Source: JACVRW01 sp963808775 (GTDB lineage Bacteria > Actinomycetota > Thermoleophilia > Solirubrobacterales > Thermoleophilaceae). Taken from it: a DNA stretch of 64,000 nt. Below are positions 8,227-16,751 of the stretch, in pieces; position 1 is the first letter of the stretch; every line of letters starts with the position of its first letter. The notes under the pieces are model-generated. The model made no database searches. It saw only the letters and a program-made list of their open reading frames with translations, and had not been told where the DNA came from. The stretch lies in NCBI GenBank assembly GCA_963808775.1, contig CAWEGR010000004.1:1-64000 (forward strand), written 5' to 3'. A program made the translations under genes and the position numbers.

Positions 8227-9499
8227 ATGGCTGACGTCCAGCCCCTGCGCACCCTTCGCTACGACCCCGAGGCCGTCGGCTCGCTCGAGCACGTGATCGC
8301 GCCCCCCTATGACGTGATCGACGCCGAGTTGCGCGAGGACCTCGTCGCGCGCAGCCCGTACAACGTCGTCGAGATCGACCTGCCGGAGCCGCCGGAGGGC
8401 GAGGGGGATCGCTACGAGAGAGCCGCGGCGACCATGGTCGACTGGCTCGCACGGGGCGTGCTCACCCAGGAGGACGAGCCGGCTCTGTGGGTCCTGCGCC
8501 AGGACTACACGGCACCGGACGGGAGCGCGCGCAGCCGGACCGGCTTCTTCGCGCGCGTGCGCGTGGAGGATTACGGGCACGGGCCGCATCCGTCCTCACG
8601 AGCGCACCCACCCGGGCCCGAAGGAGGACCGCCTGCGGCTCACGCGCGCGACGCAGGCAAACCTCTCCCCCATCTTCAGCCTCTTTCCCGACCCGAGCGG
8701 CGCCGCCGGCGAGGCCCTCGAGCGTGTGGAGAGCCGCATGCCGTTCGCGGAGGCAAGCGACCACGAGGGCACCCGCAACACGCTCTGGCGGATTTCCGAT
8801 GCGGACGAGATCGCCGCGCTGCAGGGCTCGCTGACCGACGCGGAGCTTCTGATCGCGGACGGCCATCATCGCTACGAGACCGCGCGCGTGTATGCCGAGG
8901 AGGTCGGCGGCGAGGGCGGCCACGACTTCACGCTGATGCTGCTCTGCTCGCTCTCGGACCCCGGGCTGCTCGTCTTCCCCACGCACCGGCTGCTCACGGG
9001 CCTGAAGGACGACTCGGACAAGCAGCTCGCGATCCGCGAGGCGCTCATGCGGGACTTCGAGATCGAGGAGCTCGACGGCGCTCAGGCGCTCGAGCCCGAC
9101 TCGGACGGCCGGGTGGCCTTCGGCTACATGGACAGCTTCCACCGCCGGCCCTACCGCGTGACCCTCAAGGACCAGGCGATCGCCGACCGCGCGCTCGCGG
9201 GCCTGCCCGAGCCATATCGCCGGCTCGACACGGCGGTGCTCGAGTCCCTGATCCTGCGCGGGGCGCTCGGCATGTCGGAGGACGACATCTCGCACCTGCG
9301 GGGGCTCGCCTACTCGAAGAGCCTCGACGACGCGATCGAGCGCGTCGAGAGCGGAGCTGTCGACGCCGGCTTCTTCATGCGGGCGACTCCGGTCGAGCAG
9401 GTGCGCGAGGTCGCCGAGGCGGGCGAGTCGATGCCTCCGAAGTCGACGTACTTCTACCCCAAGGTCCCCACGGGCCTCGTGTTCAATCCGCTCACGTGA
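8227..9499 (+). CDS. DUF1015 family protein (one frameshift)
   Basis: About 425 residues, matching the DUF1015 family (also called HTH-domain/serine-kinase-like SerK in archaea). Family hallmarks are the start VQPLRTLRYDPEAVGSLEHV, then APPYDVID, the block RPHERTHPGPKEDRLRLTRA, and the central LLIADGHHRYETARVYAEE. The frame breaks at an extra G in 8575-8577; removing one G joins the two halves without loss. Some archaeal relatives are free serine kinases, but no function is established for the bacterial proteins. The stop overlaps the start of the adenosyltransferase by GTGA, indicating an operon with it and OsmC. Confidence 0.85.
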
Positions 9500-10051
9500 A
9501 GATCTACACGCGCAAGGGCGACGACGGCACGACCGGCCTCTGGTACGGCGGGCGCACCGAGAAGTTCGCGGCCCGCCCCGAGGCCTACGGCTCGATCGAC
9601 GAGGCCGGCTCCGCGCTCGGTCTCGCGCGTGCCGCCGCCGAGCGCGACAGCGAGCTGTTCGCCGACATCCTGCGGATGCAGAACGAGCTGTTCGTCGCCG
9701 GCGCGGAGCTCGCGACCGCGCCCGAGGCATCCGAGCGCCTCGAGGACGGCGTCTCGCGGGTGACCCCGGACATGGTCGAGCGCCTCGAGAGCGACATCGA
9801 CCGCTATATGGATCGAGTCGACCTACCGCCGAAGTTCGTGATCCCGGGCGGGCACCGAGCTATCCGCCCGGCTCGACGTGGCGCGCACCGCCGTGCGGCG
9901 CGCCGAGCGGCGCGTGAGCGCTCTCCACCACGCCGGCGAGCTCGCCGGCGACACCGTCCTCGTCTTCCTGAACCGCCTGTCCGACGCGCTGTTCGCCATG
10001 GCGCGCTTCGCGGACGAGCGGGACCCCGAGCTCTTCCAGGGGAGAGAATGA
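9496..10051 (+). CDS. PduO-type cob(I)alamin adenosyltransferase (one frameshift)
   Basis: Transfers adenosyl from ATP to cob(I)alamin to make coenzyme B12 for B12-dependent isomerases. The N-terminal ATP-binding signature KIYTRKGDDGTTGLWYGGRT is intact. A SIDEAGSALGLARAA helix and an FVIPGG turn follow. The C-terminal helices, RLDVARTAVRRAERRVSALH and TVLVFLNRLSDALFAMARFA, lie in another frame after an extra G at 9850-9852. The GTG start overlaps the DUF1015 stop, and the stop overlaps the ATG of OsmC. About 184 residues after repair, normal for the family. Probably functional if the extra base is an error. Confidence 0.88.
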
Positions 10052-10443
10052 AAGCCACCTCGCGCCATGCCGGCGGCAAGCTGCAGCAGCAGGTCCAGAT
10101 CCGCTCCCACGAGATCACGGCCGACGAGCCGCGGTCGTCCGGCGGAGAGGACTCCGGCCCGAGCCCGCAGGAGCTGCTTGCCGCGAGCCTCGCCTCGTGC
10201 ACCGCCGTCACGATCCAGATGTACGCGGAACGAAAGGGCTGGGAGATCGACGACCTGACCGTGGACGTCGACTACGAGCCAGCGCAGCGGGGATCGCCGA
10301 CCCGCTTCAGCATGACCGTGGGGCTCCCGAAGGAGCTGCCCGAGGAGGCTCGCGAGCGCCTGATGCAGATCGCCGCGAAATGCCCGGTCCACCGGGCGCT
10401 CGAGGGCGAGGTCATGTTCGACGAGCACCTCGAGCTGGTCTAG
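10048..10443 (+). CDS. OsmC/Ohr-family peroxiredoxin-like protein
   Basis: 131 residues. OsmC-type proteins reduce organic hydroperoxides using two conserved cysteines, both present here: SLASCTAVTIQMYAERKGW (residues 47-65) and KCPVHRALEG (residues 111-120). The EDSGPSPQELLAASLASC lead-in is typical. The ATG overlaps the adenosyltransferase stop (ATGA). The 3' end overlaps the convergent acetyltransferase by 4 bases. The partner reductant is unknown. Confidence 0.88.
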   Translation: MKATSRHAGGKLQQQVQIRSHEITADEPRSSGGEDSGPSPQELLAASLASCTAVTIQMYAERKGWEIDDLTVDVDYEPAQRGSPTRFSMTVGLPKELPEEARERLMQIAAKCPVHRALEGEVMFDEHLELV

Positions 10444-11204
10444 GCCGCGCGCCGGAGCGAGCCCCTCTCCCACATCTCGAACGTGTCGAGCGCCTCGAAC
10501 CCCACCCTCTCGTAGACCGGGCGGCCGAGCTTCGTCGCGATCAGCGTGGAGGTCTCGTTGCCCCGCTCGGCGGCGTCGGCGAGCGCGTGCGCGAGGAGAT
10601 GGCCGGCGATGCCGCGGCCTCGCGCCTCGGGCAGCACCGCAACGATCTGAACCTCGCTGTTCGATGCGTGGTCGCACATGGTGAGTCCGCCCACCGCCTC
10701 GCCGTCGTGCCGCGCGAGGTAGATCGGCATGGTGTCCGGCAGACCCGCGAGGCCGCGCTGCCAGGAGTCCGTCCCGTGCGTGTAGGAGGCGTCGTTGACC
10801 GCCAGCAGCTCCATCAGTTCGCCCTCGCGGGTCCAGTCGGCGAGGGCATCCGGCCCGGGGCGCTCGACCGGCTCACCGTCGAGCCGGCGCGCCATCGCCA
10901 CCGGCTCGGCGTCGAGGAAATGGCCCTGCTCGGCGAGGAAGGCCGCCACCTCGGTGCGGCCGTCGGGCTGCACCCACACGGTCCAGTTGGCGCCGATCTC
11001 GGCGTAGGCCGCCGCGATCTCGTCGTAGGCGGCGATCAGGTCGGACGGTTGCTCGTAGAGCACGGCGTTGCAGACGGCCCGCTCCGGTGTGGCCGGCACC
11101 ACCGCCGCCACCACCCCGGACGGCTCGAGGGCCCGAGCCCCGGGCGAAGCGTCCCCGACGATTCGCCACCAGTGCATCATCGCGCTGTGGACGATGTCGA
11201 TCAC
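10440..11204 (-). CDS. GNAT family N-acetyltransferase
   Basis: 254 residues with an N-terminal domain of unknown role (residues 1-125) and a C-terminal GNAT domain. The acetyl-CoA pyrophosphate loop is VLPEARGRGIAGHLLAHALA (about residues 193-212), followed by the NETSTLIATKLGRPVYERVG segment. The acceptor substrate cannot be told. It is convergent with OsmC and divergent from the NUDIX gene, whose start lies 17 bases from this one. Confidence 0.85.
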   Translation of the reverse strand: MIDIVHSAMMHWWRIVGDASPGARALEPSGVVAAVVPATPERAVCNAVLYEQPSDLIAAYDEIAAAYAEIGANWTVWVQPDGRTEVAAFLAEQGHFLDAEPVAMARRLDGEPVERPGPDALADWTREGELMELLAVNDASYTHGTDSWQRGLAGLPDTMPIYLARHDGEAVGGLTMCDHASNSEVQIVAVLPEARGRGIAGHLLAHALADAAERGNETSTLIATKLGRPVYERVGFEALDTFEMWERGSLRRAA

Positions 11205-11221
11205 GCGGGCATGATAGGCCG

Positions 11222-11761
11222 GTGCGCGAGTATCTCCTGACTCCGGAGGAGGCGGCGGCGATGGACGCGCCGGGCACGAAGGACGCCGCGGTGCTGGTCC
11301 CGATCTATCCAGACCTTCGGGCCGTATTCACCGAGCGCAGGGCCGACCTGCGGCGGCACGCCGGCGAGATCTCGTTCCCCGGCGGGCGCCAGGACCACCC
11401 TGACGAGGACCTGCGCGACACCGCCCTGCGCGAGGCCCACGAGGAGATCGGCCTCGACCCGGCCGACGTCGAGCTGATGGGCGCCCTGCCGCCGGTGGGG
11501 ACCTTCGTGACCGGCTATCGGATCTTTCCGTTCGTCGGCCGCATCAAGGAGCGGCACGTCTGGGTGCCGCAGGAGAGCGAGGTCGAGAGCGTGCTCGAGT
11601 TCTCGCTCGCCGACCTCGTGGCCGGGCACGAGATGCGCCGGCTGGTGCGCAAGGGGGTGCCGGTCAAGACCCCGACCTACACCGTCGACGGGCACCTCGT
11701 CTGGGGCGCCACCGCCCGCATCGTGCAGTCGCTCCTGAAGGCGCTCAGGCCCATGCTCTGA
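11222..11761 (+). CDS. NUDIX hydrolase, CoA pyrophosphatase (NudL) type
   Basis: 179 residues from a GTG at 11222. The UPF0035/NudL signature LRRHAGEISFPGGRQD leads into the Nudix box DTALREAHEEIGLDPADVEL. In the family these residues bind Mg2+ and hydrolyse CoA and derivatives to phosphopantetheine and 3',5'-ADP. The longer upstream frame overlaps the divergent acetyltransferase and is proline/arginine junk, so it was rejected. It likely helps CoA turnover or housecleaning; no operon partner is evident. Confidence 0.88.
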   Translation: MREYLLTPEEAAAMDAPGTKDAAVLVPIYPDLRAVFTERRADLRRHAGEISFPGGRQDHPDEDLRDTALREAHEEIGLDPADVELMGALPPVGTFVTGYRIFPFVGRIKERHVWVPQESEVESVLEFSLADLVAGHEMRRLVRKGVPVKTPTYTVDGHLVWGATARIVQSLLKALRPML

Positions 11762-11778
11762 GTGACGGGCGGGGTATC

Positions 11779-12441
11779 GTGCGGATGCAGATGGAGCGCA
11801 TCCCGCTCAGGCCCATCCCGATCCGCCCCGCCGGCCCGGTCACGCCGGCGCAGGCCGAGGCCGCGGTGGCGGAGGCCCTCCCGGCGCTGCCGGAGCGGGA
11901 GGCCCGCGCGCTCGCGCTCGTCGCCGTCGCCGCGGTCCCCCGCGCGCAGGCCGCGCCCGAGCTCGGCATCGGCGAGGAGGAGCTCGCGCTGGCGCTGGCC
12001 GCCGGCCGGAAGGCGCTGCGGGCGGCGGCCATGCCGCTTCCGGGCAGCGGCTGGTGCGAGCGAGCCGAGCGCCTCGTGTCCGACCGCATCGACGGCGAGC
12101 TGCCGGAGGCCCGCGCCCCCATGCTCGACGTACACCTGCGCAACTGCCCGCGCTGCGTCGAGCACGAGCGCCGGCTCGTGCATGCCACCGACGCCCTGAT
12201 CGCCCGCGTGCCCGGCGTTCTGCCGCAGCCCGCGGGCGAGCCGGTGTCCGCGCCGGCGCTCAGCCTCGTCGAGGACGCGCCCGAGGAGGAAGCAGCTCCG
12301 GCGGCCGTCGACGCTCCCGCCCGGACGCGGCGCGGGCTCGCGCTCGCCGCCACCTGGAACGTTCTGCTCGTGGTCGCCGTGATCCTCACGCTCGCGGCAC
12401 TCGCGCTCGCGCTGGCCGGCATCCTCGGCGCGGACATCTAG
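11779..12441 (+). CDS. membrane protein with sigma4-like helix region and ZAS zinc finger
   Basis: 220 residues with an unusual order. Residues 30-85 read like a degenerate sigma region 4 (LPEREARALALVAVAAVPRA, then LGIGEEELALALAAGRKALR). Residues 96-135 hold an anti-sigma zinc finger (H-x3-C-x2-C as HLRNCPRC, preceded by CERAERLVSDRIDGELPE). An Ala/Pro linker follows, and then one transmembrane helix at residues 190-212. It may be a membrane-anchored anti-sigma factor that has absorbed a sigma-like decoy domain. No intact sigma gene is adjacent. GTG start 17 bases after the NUDIX stop. Confidence 0.75.
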   Translation: MRMQMERIPLRPIPIRPAGPVTPAQAEAAVAEALPALPEREARALALVAVAAVPRAQAAPELGIGEEELALALAAGRKALRAAAMPLPGSGWCERAERLVSDRIDGELPEARAPMLDVHLRNCPRCVEHERRLVHATDALIARVPGVLPQPAGEPVSAPALSLVEDAPEEEAAPAAVDAPARTRRGLALAATWNVLLVVAVILTLAALALALAGILGADI

Positions 12442-12446
12442 GACAC

Positions 12447-12925
12447 TCAGCCGGCGACGAGGCGGCCGACGGCCGACCGCATCGCCGCGAGCCAGGCATC
12501 GCCGGTCCGCGGGATCTGCCTCGACGATCTCGACCGGCATCGACCAGGTCGCCTCGGCGCGCACGCACGATCGCTGCGCCGCCGTCGAGCAGCTCGCGCG
12601 GCGCGCTGCCGCCCGCCTCGTAGACGAGGCCTCGCACGTGCGTGTCGACGAGCCGCTCGGTGAGCGTTCGCAGGCGATCGCCGTGCAGCGGCGGCTCTGG
12701 CACGGAGCCCATCAGCCAGCAGATCGCGCTCACGCCCGCGAGCGCCGGCAGCAGCGTGCCGAGGCGGTCGGGATCGGCGACGACCGCCTCGGCGCCGGCG
12801 CCCTCGATCGCGTCGAGACGGGACGGGTCGCGCGTGCTGCCGCGCACGGCGTGGCCGTCCGCGCGCAACGCCTCCGCGAGGCCGCGGCCGCGGCAGCCGC
12901 AGCCCACGATCAGGACGCGCGCCAC
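12447..12925 (-). pseudogene. short NAD(P)-binding epimerase-like protein, two frameshifts
   Basis: The N-terminal Rossmann motif VLIVGCGCRGRGLAEALRAD and the following STRDPSRL, then AEAVVADPDRLGTLLPALAG, identify a short-chain NAD(P)-binding protein of the epimerase/SDR type, about 160 residues. After GGAAIVR the frame breaks near 12545. The expected continuation TWSMPVEIVEADPAD lies in another frame, and a second break near 12490 is needed to reach DAWLAAMRSAVGRLVAG and the stop at 12447. Either a decayed gene or two consensus errors. Lacks the YxxxK segment of catalytic SDRs as far as I can see. Confidence 0.65.
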
Positions 12926-12926
12926 C

Positions 12927-13226
12927 TCAGTCGCGCTGCCGGGCGCGCCGCCGCATCTCGGCCCGCCAGCGCTCGTCCTCGGCGACCTGCTCGCGGATGT
13001 CCGCCTCGGTCAGCTCGCGCCGGCCGCTCGCGCGCCGCCTGGCGTTCTGCGCCTCGAGCATCTGATCGAGGTCGTCGAGCTCCAGCTCGGCCTCGACCTC
13101 CGGCGAGCGCGTCGGGCGCCAGTCCACCTGCTCGGCGCCGGTGCCGGGATACCACTTCCCGAGCGCCAGGAAGATCCCGAGCGCGACGATGCCCATGCCC
13201 AGGACGAAGACGGAGAACTCGTCCAC
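12927..13226 (-). CDS. small single-pass membrane protein, 99 aa
   Basis: One transmembrane helix at residues 4-24 (SVFVLGMGIVALGIFLALGK), then a charged cytoplasmic tail. The tail has an acidic helix (EVEAELELDDLDQMLEAQNA) and a basic end (RWRAEMRRRARQ) that could form a coiled coil. Not assigned to a family. It lies 1 base upstream of the epimerase-like start, so the two are co-transcribed. Confidence 0.75.
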   Translation of the reverse strand: MDEFSVFVLGMGIVALGIFLALGKWYPGTGAEQVDWRPTRSPEVEAELELDDLDQMLEAQNARRRASGRRELTEADIREQVAEDERWRAEMRRRARQRD

Positions 13227-13268
13227 CGCGCCGAGTCTACGCCCGGCGCGGTGGCGCGGCTGCTCGTT

Positions 13269-13871
13269 CTAGTTGCGCGTGTCGTCGGGGCGGTCCGTCG
13301 CCCGTGTCCTGTTGCTGACCGAGTGGCCGCGGCTCGAGTCCGAGTCGCCGTTGTGGTTGTCGTCCGAGTTCGACTCGTCGGAGCCGCGCGTGACGTTCGA
13401 CGCGTCGGTCCCGCGCGTCTGGTCGACCCCGTCCGTGGTGCCACGCGTGTCGTCGCTGCCACGGGTGTTCTGGCTCAGGCTCTCGTCGGTGCCCTGCGTG
13501 CCGTCGCGGCCGTCGGTCGTGCCGCGCGTGTCATCCGTCCCGCGGGTGTCGCCGTTGCCGGTGTTCGTGGCGGTGTCGTCCCCGTCCGTCCCGGTGCCGG
13601 GCCCCGAGTTGTCGTCGTCACCGCCGGGACCCGAGTTGTCGTCATCGTCCTCGCCGTCGCCGTCCTTGCCCGGGCCGGGCGCGGCGGTCGCCTTGTCGAG
13701 ATCGAACGGCGTGCCGTCCGCGCCCGGCAGCCCGACCGCCGCGGCGATCGACGCCGTGAGCAGCACGACCGCGACCAGCAGCACGATCGCGCGGCGCGTG
13801 AGCGAGCGCTGGTTGTCGAGGAGGTCGTCCTCGCCCTCGGCGAGGCGCAGGTACATGGAAGCTGGGTGCAT
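13269..13871 (-). CDS. membrane-anchored protein with DTRGTD-repeat extracellular region
   Basis: About 200 residues from the ATG at 13871, which has AGAGGA 8 bases upstream (longer starts at 13877 and 13904 lack good spacing). A cytoplasmic N-terminus is followed by one transmembrane helix (AIVLLVAVVLLTASIAAAVG, about residues 28-47). Then comes a hydrophilic tail of about 145 residues made almost only of D, G, T, S, N and R. The unit TRG[T/S]D recurs about seven times (DTRGTD, DTRGTTD, NTRGSD, QTRGTD, VTRGSD). The tail is probably disordered and outside the cell. The Ser/Thr kinase gene lies 36 bases upstream on the same strand, so the two likely form an operon. Confidence 0.75.
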   Translation of the reverse strand: MHPASMYLRLAEGEDDLLDNQRSLTRRAIVLLVAVVLLTASIAAAVGLPGADGTPFDLDKATAAPGPGKDGDGEDDDDNSGPGGDDDNSGPGTGTDGDDTATNTGNGDTRGTDDTRGTTDGRDGTQGTDESLSQNTRGSDDTRGTTDGVDQTRGTDASNVTRGSDESNSDDNHNGDSDSSRGHSVSNRTRATDRPDDTRN

Positions 13872-13907
13872 GCTCATGTCCTCTGGAACACGTGCCGGAC
13901 GCATAAC

Positions 13908-14807
13908 TCACGCTCGGCGGGCGCCGCGCCGGCCGAGGACGAGCTTCGCGGGGAGCTCCGCCACGAGCGGCTGCAGCGAGACGGCCAGCTCCGAGGCGGA
14001 CGGCCGGGCTTCGGGGTCCTTCTCGAGACACGCCAGGATGGTGCCCGCGAGCGGCTCCGGGACCCTGGTCGCCCAGGGCCGCACGTCCTCGACGAGCTGC
14101 GGGAAGCGCACCTCGGCGTCGACGCCGTCCTCGACCGATACCGGCTTCGGGAACGGCCTGCGGCCGCTGACCGCGTGGTAGAGGGTGGCGCCGAGGCCCC
14201 AGACGTCCGCCGCGGGCCCGATGTCGCCGTTCGGGACGCACTGCTCGGGGGGCATGTAGGCGTTCGTGCCGATGTGGTCGCGCACGCGCGCGGCGCGCTC
14301 GAAGGTGCGCGCCAGCGACATGTCGATCACCCGCGGAGGAATGCCCATCACGAGGTTGTCGGGCTTCAGGTCCAGGTGCAGCCAGCCCTCGCCGGCCATG
14401 TAGTGGAGCGCGGAGGCCACGTGCAGGGCGAGCGGCAGCGCCTGCTCGGCGGGCAGCGGCCCCGAGCGCTTGATCAGCCTCCGCAGCGTGGGGCCCTCGA
14501 GGTGCTCCACGAGCACGTGCGGGTGGGGCGGCTCGAGCACGGCGTCGAACGAGCGCAGGATCACGGGATGGGCGAGCGAGTCGAGCGCCTCCGCCTCGCG
14601 CCGCAGGGCCCGCAGCGCCGACTCGTCCTCGACCTGGTCGGGGCGGATCAGCTTGGCCACCATCGGGCTGAACATGCGCTCGTCCCAGACGAGGTAGGCC
14701 TCGTAGCGGTTGCCCCCTCCGAGCAGCTTGAGGACCGACCGGCCCTGGCCGATCTCGTCTCCCTCGCGCAGCTCCCAGGACGCCTTTTCGGACATGTGCA
14801 GTCGCAT
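13908..14807 (-). CDS. Ser/Thr protein kinase, cytoplasmic
   Basis: A stand-alone Hanks-type kinase of 299 residues without sensor or membrane segment. The glycine loop is weak (LLGGGNRYEAY). The ATP-binding lysine sits in MVAKLIRP. The catalytic loop is HLDLKPDNLV, the magnesium motif is RVIDMSLAR (DMS in place of DFG, with the essential Asp kept), and the activation segment ends GTNAYMPPEQC. DVWGLGATLYHAVSGRRPFP gives the usual alpha-F region. Likely active. Its neighbour, the repeat-rich membrane protein, is a candidate partner. Starts are 19 bases from the divergent acyl-CoA dehydrogenase. Confidence 0.88.
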   Translation of the reverse strand: MRLHMSEKASWELREGDEIGQGRSVLKLLGGGNRYEAYLVWDERMFSPMVAKLIRPDQVEDESALRALRREAEALDSLAHPVILRSFDAVLEPPHPHVLVEHLEGPTLRRLIKRSGPLPAEQALPLALHVASALHYMAGEGWLHLDLKPDNLVMGIPPRVIDMSLARTFERAARVRDHIGTNAYMPPEQCVPNGDIGPAADVWGLGATLYHAVSGRRPFPKPVSVEDGVDAEVRFPQLVEDVRPWATRVPEPLAGTILACLEKDPEARPSASELAVSLQPLVAELPAKLVLGRRGARRA

Positions 14808-14826
14808 CTTGCAGAATCAGGAACAC

Positions 14827-15987
14827 ATGATCGACTTCGAACTCACAGATGAGCAGCGCCTGATCCGCGACACCGCGCGCGAGTTCACCGACGGCGAGAT
14901 CGTCCCGCGCGCCCGTGACAACGACCGCAACGAGCACTTCGACACCGATCTGGTGAAGAAGATCGCCGACATGGGCTTCCTCGGGGCCATCGTCCCGGAG
15001 GAGTACGGCGGGCGCGGCGTGGACTACCGAACCTACGCCCTGATCACCGAGGAGATCGGCCGCGGCTGCTCCGCGATGCGCACCGTCGTGTCCGTGCAGA
15101 CCTCGCTGGTCTGCTCGACGCTCGCGCGCTGGGGCAACGAGGAGCAGAAGCAGGAGTGGCTGCCGCGGCTCTGCTCGGGCGAGGCGCTCGGCTGCTTCGG
15201 CCTGACCGAGCCGGACACGGGCTCCGACGCGTCGAACCTGAAGACGCGTGCCGAGAAGGTCGACGGCGGCTGGAAGCTGAACGGCGGCAAGATGTGGATC
15301 TCGCTCGGCAACCACGCCAAGCTGGCGCTCGTCTTCGCCCAGACCGACCCGTCGCTGAAGCACCGCGGGATCGCCTGCTTCCTCGTCCCCACCGATTCGC
15401 CCGGGTTCTCCTCCCAGGAGATCCACGGCAAGCTCGGGCTGAAGGGCTCCGACACCGCGTCGCTGGGACTCGACGGCGTCGAGGTGGCGGACTCGACCCT
15501 GCTCGGCGAGGTCGGCGACGGCTTCAAGATCGCGATGTCGGCGCTCGACTCGGGCCGCTACAGCGTGGCCGCGGGCTGCGTCGGGATCTGCCAGGGCTCG
15601 GTCGACGCGTCCGTGGCCTACTCGAAGGAGCGCACGCAGTTCGACCGGCCGATCGCGTCGTTCCAGCTCGTTCAGGAGATGATCGCCGACATGGTCGTCG
15701 AGACAGAGGCGGCGCGAGCGCTCGTCTGGCGCGCCGGCTGGACGAAGGACATGGGCCGGCCGTCGACCACCGAGACCTCGATCGCGAAGCTGTACGCGAC
15801 CGAGGCGGCCGTCAAGTGCGCGAACACGGCCATCCAGGTGCACGGCGGCTCCGGCTACGTGGACGACTACCCGGTCGAGCGCTACCTGCGCGACGCGCGC
15901 GTGACGACGCTCTACGAGGGGACCTCGCAGATCCAGAAGCTGATCATCGGTCGCGCGGTCACGGGCGTGAACGCGCTCGTCCCGTGA
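14827..15987 (+). CDS. acyl-CoA dehydrogenase
   Basis: FAD enzyme of 386 residues catalysing alpha,beta-desaturation of acyl-CoA, the first step of beta-oxidation. The ATG at 14827 has AGGA 5 bases before it. Hallmarks are FGLTEPDTGSDASNLKTRAE (FAD/substrate loop), KMWISLGNHA, ERTQFDRPIASFQLVQEMIA, IQVHGGSGYVDDYPVERYLR, and YEGTSQIQKLIIGR, whose Glu is the catalytic base in short/medium-chain enzymes. First gene of a GTGA-coupled operon with enoyl-CoA hydratase and 3-hydroxyacyl-CoA dehydrogenase. Confidence 0.95.
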   Translation: MIDFELTDEQRLIRDTAREFTDGEIVPRARDNDRNEHFDTDLVKKIADMGFLGAIVPEEYGGRGVDYRTYALITEEIGRGCSAMRTVVSVQTSLVCSTLARWGNEEQKQEWLPRLCSGEALGCFGLTEPDTGSDASNLKTRAEKVDGGWKLNGGKMWISLGNHAKLALVFAQTDPSLKHRGIACFLVPTDSPGFSSQEIHGKLGLKGSDTASLGLDGVEVADSTLLGEVGDGFKIAMSALDSGRYSVAAGCVGICQGSVDASVAYSKERTQFDRPIASFQLVQEMIADMVVETEAARALVWRAGWTKDMGRPSTTETSIAKLYATEAAVKCANTAIQVHGGSGYVDDYPVERYLRDARVTTLYEGTSQIQKLIIGRAVTGVNALVP

Positions 15988-16751
15988 GCCTCGTCGCTGC
16001 CGAGAGGCGCGGGGCGGTCGGTCTCGCGCAGCTCGACCGTCCGGACGCCCGCAACGCGCTGTCGCCGGACCTGATAGCGGAGCTGGGCGCCCTGCTCGAG
16101 CGCTTCGACGCCGATCCGGACGTGCGCTGCATCGTGATCGCGGGCGGCGAGGAGTGGTTCGCCGCGGGGGCCGACATCAAGGTGATGGCCGAGCGCACGC
16201 TGGTGGAGACGCTCGAGGCCGAGTCGGCCCGCTTCTGGCCGCTCGTGGCCTCGCTGCGGACGCCGCTCGTGGCGGCGGTGTCGGGTTACGCGCTCGGCGG
16301 CGGCTGCGAGCTCGCGCTCGCCTGCGACATGATCGTCGCCTCCGAGACGGCGGAGTTCGGCCAGCCGGAGATCCTGCTCGGCATCATTCCCGGCGGCGGG
16401 GGGACTCAGCGGCTGGCGCGCGTGATGGGAAAGCAGCGAGCGATGGAGCTCGTGCTCACCGGGCGGCGCATCGATGCTCAGGAGGCGTACGCGCTCGGCA
16501 TCGTCAACACGGTGGCCCCGGGAGGCGAGTGGCTCACCGCCGCGCTCGAGCTCGCCGAGGTGATCGCCCGCCGGCCGCCGCTCGCGGTGAGGTTCGCCAA
16601 GCAGGCCGTGCTCGCCGCCGAGGAGACGCCCCTCAGCGCCGGGCTCGCCCAGGAGCGCCGCCTCTTCGAGCTGGCCATGGCCACCGAGGACCGCGTCGAG
16701 GGCATGCGCGCCTTCCTCGAGAAGCGCAAGCCGGAGTTCCGCGGGCGGTGA
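15984..16751 (+). CDS. enoyl-CoA hydratase/isomerase
   Basis: 255 residues of the crotonase fold; hydrates trans-2-enoyl-CoA in beta-oxidation. The oxyanion-hole segment is FAAGADIKVM (about residues 57-66) and the second is SGYALGGGCELALACDM. The catalytic glutamates are expected in FGQPEILLGIIPGGGGTQRL, which fits a true hydratase (E at both positions). The C-terminal AFLEKRKPEFRGR is the usual ending. GTG start overlaps the acyl-CoA dehydrogenase stop, and its own stop overlaps the next GTG. Confidence 0.93.
   Translation: MSLVAAERRGAVGLAQLDRPDARNALSPDLIAELGALLERFDADPDVRCIVIAGGEEWFAAGADIKVMAERTLVETLEAESARFWPLVASLRTPLVAAVSGYALGGGCELALACDMIVASETAEFGQPEILLGIIPGGGGTQRLARVMGKQRAMELVLTGRRIDAQEAYALGIVNTVAPGGEWLTAALELAEVIARRPPLAVRFAKQAVLAAEETPLSAGLAQERRLFELAMATEDRVEGMRAFLEKRKPEFRGR

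Noticed and set aside
8227..10443. A single 738-residue frame that seems to fuse DUF1015, an adenosyltransferase start and OsmC
   Set aside because: It results from frameshifts joining unrelated segments; the overlaps GTGA and ATGA and known family lengths show three separate genes.
13642..15843. A 733-codon minus-strand frame antisense to the acyl-CoA dehydrogenase
   Set aside because: Composition is shadow-like, and it crosses the kinase and dehydrogenase, which have clear motifs.
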